A stretch of DNA of 64,000 nucleotides from Polaribacter haliotis (GCF_014784055.1 NZ_CP061813.1:1-64000); one strand, 5' to 3'. Shown: positions 42,289 to 52,240, counted from the first letter of the stretch. The notes: generated by a model not told the origin, from the letters alone. Program-made: numbers and translations.

Positions 42289-44670
42289 ATGAAAAAAATT
42301 ACTTTTTTACTTTTCCTTTTATGTGTGTCTTTAGGGTATGCACAACAACAAGAATATCATTTAGATTTTGAAGATGGAACTCCTTCAGGTGTTGCTGCTA
42401 ATTGGTTTACTTTTGATAATTCACCTGCACCAGCAGAAGTTATAGATAACCCAGATTTAGATGGAGTAAATTCTACAGCTTCAAAAGTTTTAAAGGTGGT
42501 TGTTGGTTCAGGTAATGCATTTTATGCAGGTGTTAATAATAAATGGGAAGATTCAAAATTTGGAACTTGGAAAATTGATTTAGGTGTTGCAAGCAATTCA
42601 ACATTAACAATGGATGTCAATAAAAATTATGTAGGTACTGTAGGTATAAAAATGTCAACAAATACTGGAGGAACTACATTTCAGATAACAGATCAGAACG
42701 TTGGTAACACAGTTGTTGATGAATGGCAAACTTTAACATTTGATCTTTCAGGTATAAATCCTAATGGAGATTTAACAAACATCAGTCAAATGGTTGTTTT
42801 TGTAGATTGGACAGAAGGTATGGCTGACAGAGCAGATGGTAATACTATATTAATTGATAATATAAAATTTAATGCAGAAAAATTAACAGATGCACCAGCA
42901 CCTTCAGTAGCAGGATCTGCACCAACAACAGATGCACCAACACCTCCAGCAAGAGCAGCAGGAGATGTTTTATCTATTTATAGTGATGCTTACACAAATG
43001 TAAACGTAACTAATTTTAACCCAGGTTGGGGACAATCAGGAGCAGTAGATGCAGCTTTTGATCCAACAGGAAATGGTACAAATACTGTTTTAAAGTATTC
43101 AAATTTTAATTATCAAGGAACAGAATTCGATGCAACAGATGCTTCAGGAATGGACTTTGTACATATTGATATTTGGACAGCAGATGCCACAGATATTAAG
43201 TTTTCACCAATAAATAATGGTACTGGAGCAGGAGAGTTTTTAGTAAACGTTCCTTTAATAACAGGATCATGGAGTAGTGTAGATATTGCTATAGCAGATT
43301 TTACAGGTATGACATGGGATTCATTATTTCAAATGAAATTTGATGGACAAGGAGGCGTAAACCCTTCAACAATTTATATAGACAACGTTTATTTCTATAA
43401 AGGAAGTCCAGCTGTAGCAACAGCACCAACAACAGATGCACCAACACCTCCAACAAGAGCAGCAGGAGATGTTTTATCTATTTACAGTGATGCTTACACA
43501 AATGTAAACGTAACTAACTTCAACCCAGGTTGGGGACAATCAGGTGCAGTAGATGCTGCTTATGATCCAACAGGAAATGGTACAAATACTGTATTAAAGT
43601 ATTCAAATTTTAATTATCAAGGAACAGAATTCGATGCAACAGATGCTTCAGGAATGGACTTTGTACATATTGATATTTGGACAGCAGATGCCACAGATAT
43701 TAAGTTTTCACCAATAAATAATGGTACTGGAGCAGGAGAGTTTTTAGTAAACGTTCCTTTAGTAACAGGATCATGGAGTAGTGTAGATATTGCTATAGCA
43801 GATTTTACAGGTATGACTTGGGATTCATTATTTCAAATGAAATTTGATGGACAAGGAGGCGTAAACCCTTCAACTATTTATATAGATAACGTTTATTTCT
43901 ATAAAGGTACTACAACTGTAGCAACAGCACCAACAACAGATGCACCAACACCTCCAACAAGAGCAGCAGGAGATGTTTTATCTATTTATAGTGATGCTTA
44001 CACAAATGTAAACATAACTAACTTCAACCCAGGTTGGGGACAATCAGGAGCAGTAGATGCTGCTTATGATCCAACAGGAAATGGTACAAATACTGTATTA
44101 AAGTATTCAAATTTTAATTATCAAGGAACAGAATTCGATGCAACAGATGCTTCAGGAATGGATTTTGTACATATTGATATTTGGACAGCAGATGCCACAG
44201 ATATTAAGTTTTCACCAATAAATAATGGTACTGGAGCAGGAGAGTTTTTAGTAAACGTTCCTTTAGTAACAGGATCATGGAGTAGTGTAGATATTGCTAT
44301 AGCAGATTTTACAGGTATGACATGGGATTCATTATTTCAAATGAAATTTGATGGACAAGGAGGTGTAAATCCTTCTACTATTTATGTAGATAATGTTTAT
44401 TTTTATAAGTCAAATACTGCAAGCATTAAAGACAATACTTTAGCAAACTTGAGTTTATACCCAAATCCAGCAACAAATTTTGTAACAATTTCTGCGGATA
44501 ATACAATTGATAAAGTAAGTGTATATAATATTTTAGGGAAAACTGTAAAAACAATTTCTGTAAATGATACTTCTAAAAATATTGATATTTCTGATTTGAA
44601 TTCAGGTATCTATTTAATTAAATTTACTGTTAATAATGCAGTTGGAACCGCTAAATTTATAAAGAGATAA
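42289..44670 (+). CDS. Secreted T9SS protein with three near-identical glycan-binding-like modules
   Basis: A 793-residue protein with a cleavable signal peptide (about 19 residues, ending GYAQ) and no lipobox. Residues about 22-205 form one beta-sandwich module (YHLDFEDGTPSG ... TILIDNIKF), similar in style to modules B of the lipoprotein at 28730. Three 168-residue repeats follow, each from APTTDAPTPP to YIDNVYFYK, homologous to module A of that lipoprotein. The last 70 residues (LSLYPNPATNFVTI ... KFIKR) are a type A T9SS sorting domain, so the protein is exported and released or surface-attached. No catalytic residues are evident. The shared promoter motif ties it to the laminarin locus; a soluble or surface laminarin-binding protein is the best inference. 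Confidence 0.88.
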   Translation: MKKITFLLFLLCVSLGYAQQQEYHLDFEDGTPSGVAANWFTFDNSPAPAEVIDNPDLDGVNSTASKVLKVVVGSGNAFYAGVNNKWEDSKFGTWKIDLGVASNSTLTMDVNKNYVGTVGIKMSTNTGGTTFQITDQNVGNTVVDEWQTLTFDLSGINPNGDLTNISQMVVFVDWTEGMADRADGNTILIDNIKFNAEKLTDAPAPSVAGSAPTTDAPTPPARAAGDVLSIYSDAYTNVNVTNFNPGWGQSGAVDAAFDPTGNGTNTVLKYSNFNYQGTEFDATDASGMDFVHIDIWTADATDIKFSPINNGTGAGEFLVNVPLITGSWSSVDIAIADFTGMTWDSLFQMKFDGQGGVNPSTIYIDNVYFYKGSPAVATAPTTDAPTPPTRAAGDVLSIYSDAYTNVNVTNFNPGWGQSGAVDAAYDPTGNGTNTVLKYSNFNYQGTEFDATDASGMDFVHIDIWTADATDIKFSPINNGTGAGEFLVNVPLVTGSWSSVDIAIADFTGMTWDSLFQMKFDGQGGVNPSTIYIDNVYFYKGTTTVATAPTTDAPTPPTRAAGDVLSIYSDAYTNVNITNFNPGWGQSGAVDAAYDPTGNGTNTVLKYSNFNYQGTEFDATDASGMDFVHIDIWTADATDIKFSPINNGTGAGEFLVNVPLVTGSWSSVDIAIADFTGMTWDSLFQMKFDGQGGVNPSTIYVDNVYFYKSNTASIKDNTLANLSLYPNPATNFVTISADNTIDKVSVYNILGKTVKTISVNDTSKNIDISDLNSGIYLIKFTVNNAVGTAKFIKR
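42919..44408 (+). repeat. Three tandem 504-bp direct repeats within the secreted module protein
   Basis: Units start at 42919, 43423 and 43927, exactly 504 bp (168 codons) apart. They differ at few bases, mostly silent ones, with isolated changes such as Pro-Ala versus Pro-Thr in the linker and Ile/Val. The third unit is slightly shortened where the sorting domain begins. Each contains a Thr/Pro/Ala linker and one beta-sandwich module. Confidence 0.95.
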
Positions 44671-44704
44671 TTTTTTTATCGGGGGATTTTAAAATTATTG
44701 TATC

Positions 44705-44736
44705 AACGCTCAAGATTTAATTCTTGGGCGTTTTTT
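44705..44736 (+). terminator. Intrinsic terminator after the secreted module protein
   Basis: AACGCTCAAGA (44705-44715) pairs with TCTTGGGCGTT (44722-44732) with one G-U pair and a 6-nt loop, followed by six T residues. It overlaps the end of the convergent metallophosphoesterase gene by two bases. Confidence 0.8.
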
Positions 44737-45355
44737 ATAATTCAATTTCAATAGGAGAATTCACATTCCTGTATTTATTATCTAACAAAGAAGCATTTAC
44801 AAAAACGGTATTATTTCTTACTGTTTTTCCATAAGCTTCGTGGATATGTCCAAAAACATGTAGTTTAGGTTTAATTTCTAAAACTTTATTTTTTAGTTCT
44901 TTACAACCAACATATTCTTCTTTTTTTGTTAAATCTAAAATTTTATGTGGTGGTCCATGAGTAATTAATACATCTGTATCATTAGGAATTAAATCCCAAT
45001 GTTTTTTTATTTCTTCCCCTCTTTTCCTATTAAATGCCCAATCAAAAAAAGTTGGTTGAATAGGAGATCCCCAAAACTTAATACCATCAATTTCACAACC
45101 AGAATCATTTAAATAAATAAGATCTAGAAAATTTATTTCGATGTTATTTTTTATAGCTTCTTCAAAATAAAAATCATGATTTCCAGCAATAAAAATCTTA
45201 TGTTTATGTGGTTGAGATTGGAACCATTTTATAAATGCATCAATTTCTGTTTTTCTTCCTCTTGAAGAAACATCACCAGCGTGAATTAAAACATCTCCTT
45301 TTGGGATTCTAAAATTATGGTTGCCATGTGTGTCTGAAATTAAGATGATTTTCAT
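44735..45355 (-). CDS. Calcineurin-like metallophosphoesterase
   Basis: A 206-residue cytoplasmic protein with all metal-binding motifs of the superfamily: ISDTHGNH (DxH), HAGDVS (GD), AGNHDFYF (GNHD), THGPPH and VFGHIHEAYG (GHxH). The compact form is that of small phosphodiesterase-like proteins of the YfcE/MPPED type. The substrate is unknown. It lies 3 nt after the stop of the upstream membrane protein gene on the same strand, so they form an operon. It is convergent with the laminarin-associated gene and probably unrelated to glucan use. Confidence 0.9.
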   Translation of the reverse strand: MKIILISDTHGNHNFRIPKGDVLIHAGDVSSRGRKTEIDAFIKWFQSQPHKHKIFIAGNHDFYFEEAIKNNIEINFLDLIYLNDSGCEIDGIKFWGSPIQPTFFDWAFNRKRGEEIKKHWDLIPNDTDVLITHGPPHKILDLTKKEEYVGCKELKNKVLEIKPKLHVFGHIHEAYGKTVRNNTVFVNASLLDNKYRNVNSPIEIEL

Positions 45356-45358
45356 CTT

Positions 45359-46021
45359 TTACCTCATTAAAGCATCTAAAGTTAAAATATCTAATTTTCC
45401 ATCCGCAAAAAGATTGTTTATTTCTTCGAAAGATTTAATGGCATTAGAAGTTTCTGCTCTGTAAATTCCATCTACAGCAATGTTAAAACCATTTTTAACC
45501 AATAGTTTTTGCACTTCAAAAATTAATGCCGTTTTTTGATTGGAAACAATTTTTTTGGAGTCACTAAATAATGTTTTCATTCTGCTTTTGTAAGAAGCTA
45601 ATTCTTGTTCTTGTAAATGAGTTTTTAAATTGGTGCCTGTTTCTTCCAAATATTTAATTTCTTTATTAGAAAGACCTTTTTCTTTTAAAAGAGCCGATTT
45701 TTCTAATTTAGCCTCATAATATTTCACTTTTGCCAATTTATCAGCGTATTTTTTTACTGCAAATTTTGTTTCAGTATCATCATCTTCAGGCGTAACAACA
45801 TCAATATCATTTGCTGTCCATTGCAACTTTACCCAACTATTTAAATCTTCTATAGCATTAAAATAGTCAAAAACCAAATCTTGATTATGACATTCCATGT
45901 CTATCTTTTTATCAGTTTTATACTCTAATTTTGGTGTGTTGTACCTTTTATATTGTTGGTATTTTCCAAAACCGATAAAAAATGCGATTATAAGAAGAAG
46001 AAATATAATTATTTGTTTCAT
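45359..46021 (-). CDS. Membrane-anchored protein with C-terminal peptidoglycan-binding-like domain
   Basis: A 220-residue protein with an N-terminal hydrophobic anchor (about residues 3-20), then a helical, charged middle (about 75-160, probably coiled coil) and a C-terminal 60 residues resembling the PG_binding_1 fold (VQKLLVKNGFNIAVDGIYRAETSNAIKSFEE; quoted core NGFNIAVDGIYRAETSNAIK). It may tether to or sense cell-wall material. The gene precedes the metallophosphoesterase with a 3-nt gap. It is divergent from the giant protein gene at 46227. Confidence 0.65.
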   Translation of the reverse strand: MKQIIIFLLLIIAFFIGFGKYQQYKRYNTPKLEYKTDKKIDMECHNQDLVFDYFNAIEDLNSWVKLQWTANDIDVVTPEDDDTETKFAVKKYADKLAKVKYYEAKLEKSALLKEKGLSNKEIKYLEETGTNLKTHLQEQELASYKSRMKTLFSDSKKIVSNQKTALIFEVQKLLVKNGFNIAVDGIYRAETSNAIKSFEEINNLFADGKLDILTLDALMR

Positions 46022-46158
46022 AATAATTGGTTAAATCAGTATCAATAGTAAACAAATGTAATTAATTCTTTTAACAAAAAGACAGATTTAAAAAAACGAA
46101 TTATTAATCCCCTAAACTCCATTCTTTAAAATTTCTACCTTTTCTTACCTTATTTTAT

Positions 46159-46181
46159 AGATGAATTTATAGAATTCATCT
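46159..46181. promoter_or_regulatory. Inverted repeat in the divergent intergenic region
   Basis: AGATGAATT and AATTCATCT form a 9-bp perfect inverted repeat around 5 nt, 46 nt before the ATG at 46227. It has no T-tract, so a protein-binding site is more likely than a terminator. The 205-nt region must also hold both divergent promoters, which I cannot place with confidence. Confidence 0.4.
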
Positions 46182-46226
46182 GCGTATAAATTTTTGATAT
46201 TTAAATTTTAATCCCCCAAAAAACAA

Positions 46227-49200
46227 ATGAAAAATCTATTACTATTATTACTAACACTAATTATTTTTTCGTGTAAAAACCAAACCCAAAAAGAACTTAT
46301 ATTTTTAAACAAAAATGCTTACGAAGTCCCAGTTTGGGAAGAAATGTTATTAGAAGACAAAATAAAGTTTTCCGATGTTATTTCGGCCTTTAAAGCCTAT
46401 AAATCAAATAATATTTTAGATAAAGAAACCATCGAACATTTCGAGAAATTAGAAAAAAGAGTCAAAGAACATCTAGGAGAAGATGGTTTTTATACCTCAC
46501 AATTATACGATTACAAAGAACTATTAAAATACAGAAAAGCAATAAGAGTAAAAAAAGAAGAAGCGCCTGTTGCTAATAGCTTATCGTTATTAAATACGGT
46601 TACAAAACAAATACCCAATGTTAATAATTTAGGAAACTGGAAAAACATGGGGCCTTTTGGAAATCCAGAAGTAAAATGGTCTGCCACAGGAAATGGAGCT
46701 TTAGATTATATAGAAATGCATCCAACAAACCCTGCAATAATGTATGTTTGCGCAAGAAATGGAGGTTTATGGAAAACCATAAATTATGGTAAAAACTGGA
46801 TTCCTCAAACAGATTATTTTGCCTCAAACAGTACAACTTGTGTAGAAGTATGTGAAGAAAACCCTGCAATACTTTATTTGGGAACTGGAGGGGATCAAAA
46901 AATTTGGTATTCTTCAGATGAAGGGAATTCTTGGGAGAATAGAAGTACAGGTATTTCTGGCGCAATTTATGAAATAAAGTCAGATCCTTCTAATTCGAAT
47001 AGAGCTTTAGCAGCTACAACAGGAGGGTTATTTTTAACAATAGATTCAGGGCAAAATTGGACATTAAAAGTAGCAGGAAGTTATACAGATATAGATGTTA
47101 CAGATAATTGGGATTTAATTATAGTTTCTGATGCAAATGACAATATAGACCCAATTTTAAGTTTCTCCAAAGACAAAGGAGACACTTTTACAGCAAGTAC
47201 AATTACAACAAACTACGAAAAAGTAGATAAGATGTATGTGGCGCTTCACAAACCTAAAACAGGTGCAACAAAGGTCTTTGCTTATGGAATTAAAAATGAC
47301 AATAATCCAACAAGATTTATTGGTTTCTGGAAATCGGATTTTACTCCAAATCCAACAGATGGAACTTCTTTTTTCGATTTTAAAGAAGTAAAACACCCAA
47401 CTTACAATTATCCAAATGGACCAGTTCCTTTAACTGTGGCAGATAATACTGAAGGGTATAATGCAGAAACAAGTGATTATTATGGAAGTGTAAATCCGTA
47501 TTCTGGAGGAACTTGGATAAGCGATTTTTATGTAAGTCCTACCAATCCTGATAGATTTATAACTTTAAGAGAAAAAATATGGAGTTCTGGTGATGGAGGA
47601 ATTATCTGGGAGCAAAAACCAAGTTATGGTTCAAGTAATTGGGCAGACAATAGGTTTATTACCACAAATGTCGCAAAAGATTCAATTTTTTGGTGTAATG
47701 ATGGTGGAGTTTGGGCAGCAAAAGAATCAGAATTTTTTCCAACAGAAGAAGAGGTGAGTGCATCTGGTTTAAGCAGATGGTATTTTATGAACAGAAGTAT
47801 CGTTCCAAAAAATGGAGATATTTGTATTATTGAAGGAAGTCAAATGGATGTGAGTCAATTAAACAAAGGAGTTTTTATGACTGGTGGACAAGATTTAGGG
47901 CAATTTTTTACAAGAAATGGTAGAGATTCTCATGTTGCTTCTGCAGATGTTTACAGAGGAAGAATAAAACCAACAGACGATTCTAAATTTATAACAGGTA
48001 GTTTATTAGTTAATTTAGATGGTGGTACAGATGTGTTTAGCGTGTATAATAATATTGAGCCAGACCATTTTAATGCAGATAAGTTGTATGGTTTTACAAC
48101 AAGTAACACAACCTCTGGACAAGGAGATGTAAGGTTGGTTCGATCTCCAGAAGGTAAAGATGGTTGGTTAGTTAATAATTTTAAGGGAGAAAATTCCGCA
48201 AATTCTGGTGGACATAATTGGACTGCCACAAATAATAATTGGGAAACCATTTCTTTTGCTTCAGTGGGCGTTACAAGTGTAAGAAGTGGTACTTTCGAGC
48301 AATCCAGAGCAAATAAAGAAATCGCTTTTTTTGGCGACGAAGTGGGTAACAGATTGTTTTTTACAGCTAATTTATCTGATAAAAACCCTACTTGGACAGA
48401 AGTTACAAATGCACCAAAAGCAAATAAATATAGAATAGCCACCCATCAATTTAACGAAAACATAATTGTTTTAGCAACCAATATTGGCGCTTTTATATCC
48501 AAAGATAAAGGAGAAAACTGGCGAAAAATAGCAACGCTTCCAACGACAAATCCTTCAGCAGTTTTAATGGATAAAAATACAAGCGAAGGAATTTATGTTT
48601 CTACAAGTTTAACGGTTTATTATATTGATGAAAATTTAACAGAATGGACAGAGTTTAACAAAGGGTTGCCTTTGCAAAACGTATCCGACATGCGAATTGC
48701 CTATTATCCAGATGGCGATCATAGATTGTATGTTTCTAAATATGGTAGAGGAGTTTGGGCTTCCAGCTTGCAATCTGTTTTAAATAATGAACAAAAACCT
48801 ATTGCAGATTTTTCTTTATTTGGAAATCAATTAAATGTAATTTCGGTTGGAGAAGAAGTAAAGTTTTTAGACCAATCTTTAAACGCAAATTCATTAAAAT
48901 GGACAGTAGAAAATGGAACGGATGTATACAATCTACCGAATAAAAAGGACCCATCTTTAACATTAAGTAAAAAAGGTTTCTACAAAGTAACTTTGGTGGC
49001 TACAAACGAAAATGGTTCCAGCACAAAAGTTAAAGAGCAGTTTATTAATGTTTTAGAAGAACCAGTTGTAAATTGTAGTTTAGACGATACACAAACTTTA
49101 CCTTGGTACAAAGGCTTTGGAACTATCAGTATTAATGAAGATACCTACAATGTAAATAAAAGAAATTTTTATGTAAAAACAGATAAATTATTTATTTTAC

Positions 49201-52082
49201 AGGAAGGAAGTAGCAATACTTTAGCCACAAATAATCGACATGCAAGTTATAATTTTTACTCAAAAGCTTGGATAGATTTTAATAATGATGGTAATTTCGA
49301 TGCTACTGAAGAAATCGCATCAAGTAATGGTAAAGATGCTACTCTTATTGGTAATTTTACAATTCCAACAGACGCTGTTTTAAGTAAGCAAATAACACTT
49401 AGGTTTGCAAGTTTAGAGTCTAACAATCCACCAACAGCTTGCCAAGACGAATATACAAGACAAACCATAGATTTTAAAATTATAATTCAACCAAAACCGA
49501 ATTTCAATGTAACCCATACTATATTGTCGGAAAACAGTGTAAAACTTCAAACGAATTTCACAAATGGAAAAAATGTGAAAGAAGCAGGTTTTGTTTATTC
49601 AAGATTCGATGGAAATTTAACAGTCGAAAACTCAAATACATCAACATTTAATACAGCACTTTCAAATGAAGATAACTTTTCAAAAACAATTGAAAATTTA
49701 GACTATAATGGAGTTTATTATTACATACCTTTTATAATAAACGAATATGGAGTTTTCTATGGAGATAAAGGGAATTTTGAATTAGAAAAATATAAAATCC
49801 CTTCTTTAGAAAGTCAATATGCTTCCATTAACCTCGATAATAAATGGGAGTTAAAAGGAGTAATTTATCCAGAAGGAAATAATTTAGATAAGATTTTTAT
49901 AGATTATGGAACTTCAGATTTTAGCAATTCTATTGAATTAGATCCAACTTCATATCCAATAGATCAAAATTTTGAGGTAGTTGCAGAAATTGAAAACAAC
50001 GAATTAAAACAGCAAAAATTTAGAGTAAGAATATTAAAAGGAGACCAAACCTATGTAAGTAACCCAACAGTTTTCAAGAAGAATGAAGGGTATTGTACAC
50101 CAACTGTAGATAGTAATAAGTGGTATAAGAAAATTAGCAAAGTAACCTTTAATGGCATTTCTAAAAGCTCTTCTTCGAATGCTTCTTACGAAGATTTCTC
50201 CGACATAATTTTTAATGTAAGCGAAGGCATAAGTTATCCAATTTCTGTAGAAGATTCATACAATAGTGGGTATGATATGAGTTACATTGTATATATCGAT
50301 TACAACAACGATGGCGATTTTAATGGAATTAACGAAACAGTTGCTTTTGGAACGCCAAATGCAAGTATTTTTGAGGCCGATATTACCATTCCAACAGAAA
50401 ATGTATTGGTAAATAAAAATTTAAAAATGCGTGTTGTTGCTTATGGGAACTCTGCAAGTCCTTGTAACATTAATACTGGTCAGTTCGAAGATTACACCAT
50501 TAAAATCGATAGAAATATTTGGGAAGGAACAGTAAGTGCAGATTGGGATACTCCAGAAAATTGGTCTTTAAATGCTGTGCCAACGATTACTACAAATGTA
50601 TCCATAGATAAAAGAGCGACCAATAATCCTGTAGCAAATGGAGATATTCATGTGAATAATTTACATTTAAAAGACAATAAGGGTTTAACAGTAAATGGAG
50701 CTACAACAAATAACGGAATTATAGAAATTTCTTCAGGAGCTTCATTTATAACCAAAAAACCAGTTTCTGGTACTATTAAATATTCAAGAGATTTAAGTGA
50801 GAAAGACAAATGGTATTTAGTTTCGCCACCAGTAAAAAATGTAGATATTAAAACCTTAATTGAGGGGCATTATTTTGCAAAAGGTTCAGGTACAAATATT
50901 GGTATTGCAACTTATAAAAACGATGGTTCTGCTTGGAATTATTTTAATGAAAATGCTACCGGAAGTTTAACTTCAGGAAAAGGATATTCTGTGAGGCTTT
51001 TAGGACCTAACCAAATTTCGTTTTCAGGAAATATGATTACCAGAAACGTTTGGTATTCTATAAATACAACTGTTAGTAACTTTAATTTAATAGGAAACCC
51101 ATATCCATCTTATTTGGCCGTAAATAATAGTGCGAATGCAAGCGCGAATCTTTTAAAGAAAAACACGTTCGATAACGACTTTTTAGAAGAGGCAACCATT
51201 TGGGTTTGGAACCAATCTTTAAATTCAGGAAAGGGAGATTACGAAGCCATTAATCATGCAAGCAAAAGTAGATTTATTGCACCTACAGAAGCCTTTTTTG
51301 TAAAATCGAAAGGAAATCAAAAATTTATATTTGCACAAAATACACAATATCACCAAGAAACGGATGCATTTTATAAAGTTGAGGGAAATAGGTTTGAAAT
51401 AAAACTAAACGTAAATGATGGAGTAAGCGCATCTTCAACAGAGATTTTTTATATTGATGGTACAACTAAAGGCTGGGATAATGGTTTTGATAGTACAATT
51501 TTCGAAGGCAGTACTAATAATTTAAAAGTGTACTCAGAATTGGTTTCAGATAATGAAAATCAGAAATTAAAAATCCAATCTTTACCAACTTCAAAATTCC
51601 AAGAAATGGTCATTCCAATTGGTTTAAATGTTGAAGAAAATGCTACAGTTACTTTTACCATTGAAACAAAAAATATGCCATCTGGTTTTGATATATTTTT
51701 AGAAGATAGGGTATTAAATAGTTATACAAAATTAAGAAAAACTGAAGATAATGTTGTTATAGATTTGGTTAGAAAAGAGCATCGAAATCGTTTCTTTATT
51801 CATGTAAAAACTTCACAAGTATTAGCTACAAAAGACTTTAATGATACAAGTGTAAAACTCTATTATTCAGAAAATACAAAGCACATAAATATTTTAGGAG
51901 TATTAGAAGATAATGCTAAAATTCAGCTTTTCGATGCGCAAGGAAAAGAAGTTTTTTCAAAAAGATTTAAAGGAAATGGAACAAACAAAGTTTTTGTACC
52001 AACTTTAAGTGCAGGTGTTTACATTGCCAAAATTACAAACAAAAACAACAAATCTGTAACAAAAAAAATATTGGTTAAATAA
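46227..52082 (+). CDS. Giant T9SS lipoprotein-like protein: BNR propeller, PKD, two GEVED domains (paralogue 1)
   Basis: A 1951-residue protein. A lipobox-like signal ends at Cys16 (IIFSC). Residues about 20-100 are a conserved charged domain beginning KELIFLNKNAYEVPVW. A large BNR/sortilin-like propeller (about 130-850) has repeats such as NGGLWKTINYGKNW and WYSSDEGNSWENR. A PKD domain (about 855-945) follows. Two GEVED domains carry the calcium-loop-like motif at about 1013 (WIDFNNDGNFD) and 1353 (YIDYNNDGDFN), with fibronectin-like stretches between them. After about 1430 comes a beta-rich domain (ADWDTPENWSLNAVP). The final 75 residues are a T9SS sorting domain ending GVYIAKITNKNNKSVTKKIL. 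It is probably a surface adhesin or peptidase-like propeller protein; no active site is evident. Confidence 0.82.
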   Translation: MKNLLLLLLTLIIFSCKNQTQKELIFLNKNAYEVPVWEEMLLEDKIKFSDVISAFKAYKSNNILDKETIEHFEKLEKRVKEHLGEDGFYTSQLYDYKELLKYRKAIRVKKEEAPVANSLSLLNTVTKQIPNVNNLGNWKNMGPFGNPEVKWSATGNGALDYIEMHPTNPAIMYVCARNGGLWKTINYGKNWIPQTDYFASNSTTCVEVCEENPAILYLGTGGDQKIWYSSDEGNSWENRSTGISGAIYEIKSDPSNSNRALAATTGGLFLTIDSGQNWTLKVAGSYTDIDVTDNWDLIIVSDANDNIDPILSFSKDKGDTFTASTITTNYEKVDKMYVALHKPKTGATKVFAYGIKNDNNPTRFIGFWKSDFTPNPTDGTSFFDFKEVKHPTYNYPNGPVPLTVADNTEGYNAETSDYYGSVNPYSGGTWISDFYVSPTNPDRFITLREKIWSSGDGGIIWEQKPSYGSSNWADNRFITTNVAKDSIFWCNDGGVWAAKESEFFPTEEEVSASGLSRWYFMNRSIVPKNGDICIIEGSQMDVSQLNKGVFMTGGQDLGQFFTRNGRDSHVASADVYRGRIKPTDDSKFITGSLLVNLDGGTDVFSVYNNIEPDHFNADKLYGFTTSNTTSGQGDVRLVRSPEGKDGWLVNNFKGENSANSGGHNWTATNNNWETISFASVGVTSVRSGTFEQSRANKEIAFFGDEVGNRLFFTANLSDKNPTWTEVTNAPKANKYRIATHQFNENIIVLATNIGAFISKDKGENWRKIATLPTTNPSAVLMDKNTSEGIYVSTSLTVYYIDENLTEWTEFNKGLPLQNVSDMRIAYYPDGDHRLYVSKYGRGVWASSLQSVLNNEQKPIADFSLFGNQLNVISVGEEVKFLDQSLNANSLKWTVENGTDVYNLPNKKDPSLTLSKKGFYKVTLVATNENGSSTKVKEQFINVLEEPVVNCSLDDTQTLPWYKGFGTISINEDTYNVNKRNFYVKTDKLFILQEGSSNTLATNNRHASYNFYSKAWIDFNNDGNFDATEEIASSNGKDATLIGNFTIPTDAVLSKQITLRFASLESNNPPTACQDEYTRQTIDFKIIIQPKPNFNVTHTILSENSVKLQTNFTNGKNVKEAGFVYSRFDGNLTVENSNTSTFNTALSNEDNFSKTIENLDYNGVYYYIPFIINEYGVFYGDKGNFELEKYKIPSLESQYASINLDNKWELKGVIYPEGNNLDKIFIDYGTSDFSNSIELDPTSYPIDQNFEVVAEIENNELKQQKFRVRILKGDQTYVSNPTVFKKNEGYCTPTVDSNKWYKKISKVTFNGISKSSSSNASYEDFSDIIFNVSEGISYPISVEDSYNSGYDMSYIVYIDYNNDGDFNGINETVAFGTPNASIFEADITIPTENVLVNKNLKMRVVAYGNSASPCNINTGQFEDYTIKIDRNIWEGTVSADWDTPENWSLNAVPTITTNVSIDKRATNNPVANGDIHVNNLHLKDNKGLTVNGATTNNGIIEISSGASFITKKPVSGTIKYSRDLSEKDKWYLVSPPVKNVDIKTLIEGHYFAKGSGTNIGIATYKNDGSAWNYFNENATGSLTSGKGYSVRLLGPNQISFSGNMITRNVWYSINTTVSNFNLIGNPYPSYLAVNNSANASANLLKKNTFDNDFLEEATIWVWNQSLNSGKGDYEAINHASKSRFIAPTEAFFVKSKGNQKFIFAQNTQYHQETDAFYKVEGNRFEIKLNVNDGVSASSTEIFYIDGTTKGWDNGFDSTIFEGSTNNLKVYSELVSDNENQKLKIQSLPTSKFQEMVIPIGLNVEENATVTFTIETKNMPSGFDIFLEDRVLNSYTKLRKTEDNVVIDLVRKEHRNRFFIHVKTSQVLATKDFNDTSVKLYYSENTKHINILGVLEDNAKIQLFDAQGKEVFSKRFKGNGTNKVFVPTLSAGVYIAKITNKNNKSVTKKILVK

Positions 52083-52109
52083 TAAATCTTCAAGAGAAAT
52101 TATTGGAAA

Positions 52110-52143
52110 AAAGGCTTACAAATTTGTAAGCCTTTATTTTTTT
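52110..52143 (+). terminator. Intrinsic terminator after giant paralogue 1
   Basis: A perfect 26-nt palindrome, AAAGGCTTACAAA (52110-52122) followed by its complement (52123-52135), then A and a T-tract. Confidence 0.82.
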
Positions 52144-52149
52144 AATTGT

Positions 52150-52197
52150 TTTGTTTATCAGAAATCGAAAGAAAACCGTTTTCTGACGATAAACAAA
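52150..52197. promoter_or_regulatory. Bulged inverted repeat upstream of giant paralogue 2
   Basis: TTTGTTTATCAGAAA (52150-52164) pairs with TTTCTG-acg-ATAAACAAA (52180-52197), 15 pairs with a 3-nt bulge. It may be an operator or an additional transcript-end structure. Confidence 0.35.
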
Positions 52198-52240
52198 CCC
52201 ATTTCAACTAAAAAATAATTCAATTTGTTAATTATTGATT

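Noticed and set aside
42919..44408. Tandem repeats as a CRISPR array or mobile element
   Set aside because: Units are 504 bp, in frame, without spacers or terminal inverted repeats, and encode one protein module each.
44735..46021. Metallophosphoesterase operon as part of the glucan loci
   Set aside because: Opposite strand, separated by a terminator, and no sugar-related motif in either protein.
47951..48442. 163-codon open frame on the minus strand inside giant paralogue 1
   Set aside because: It mirrors the codon structure of the well-supported plus-strand gene and shows no start context or recognisable domain.
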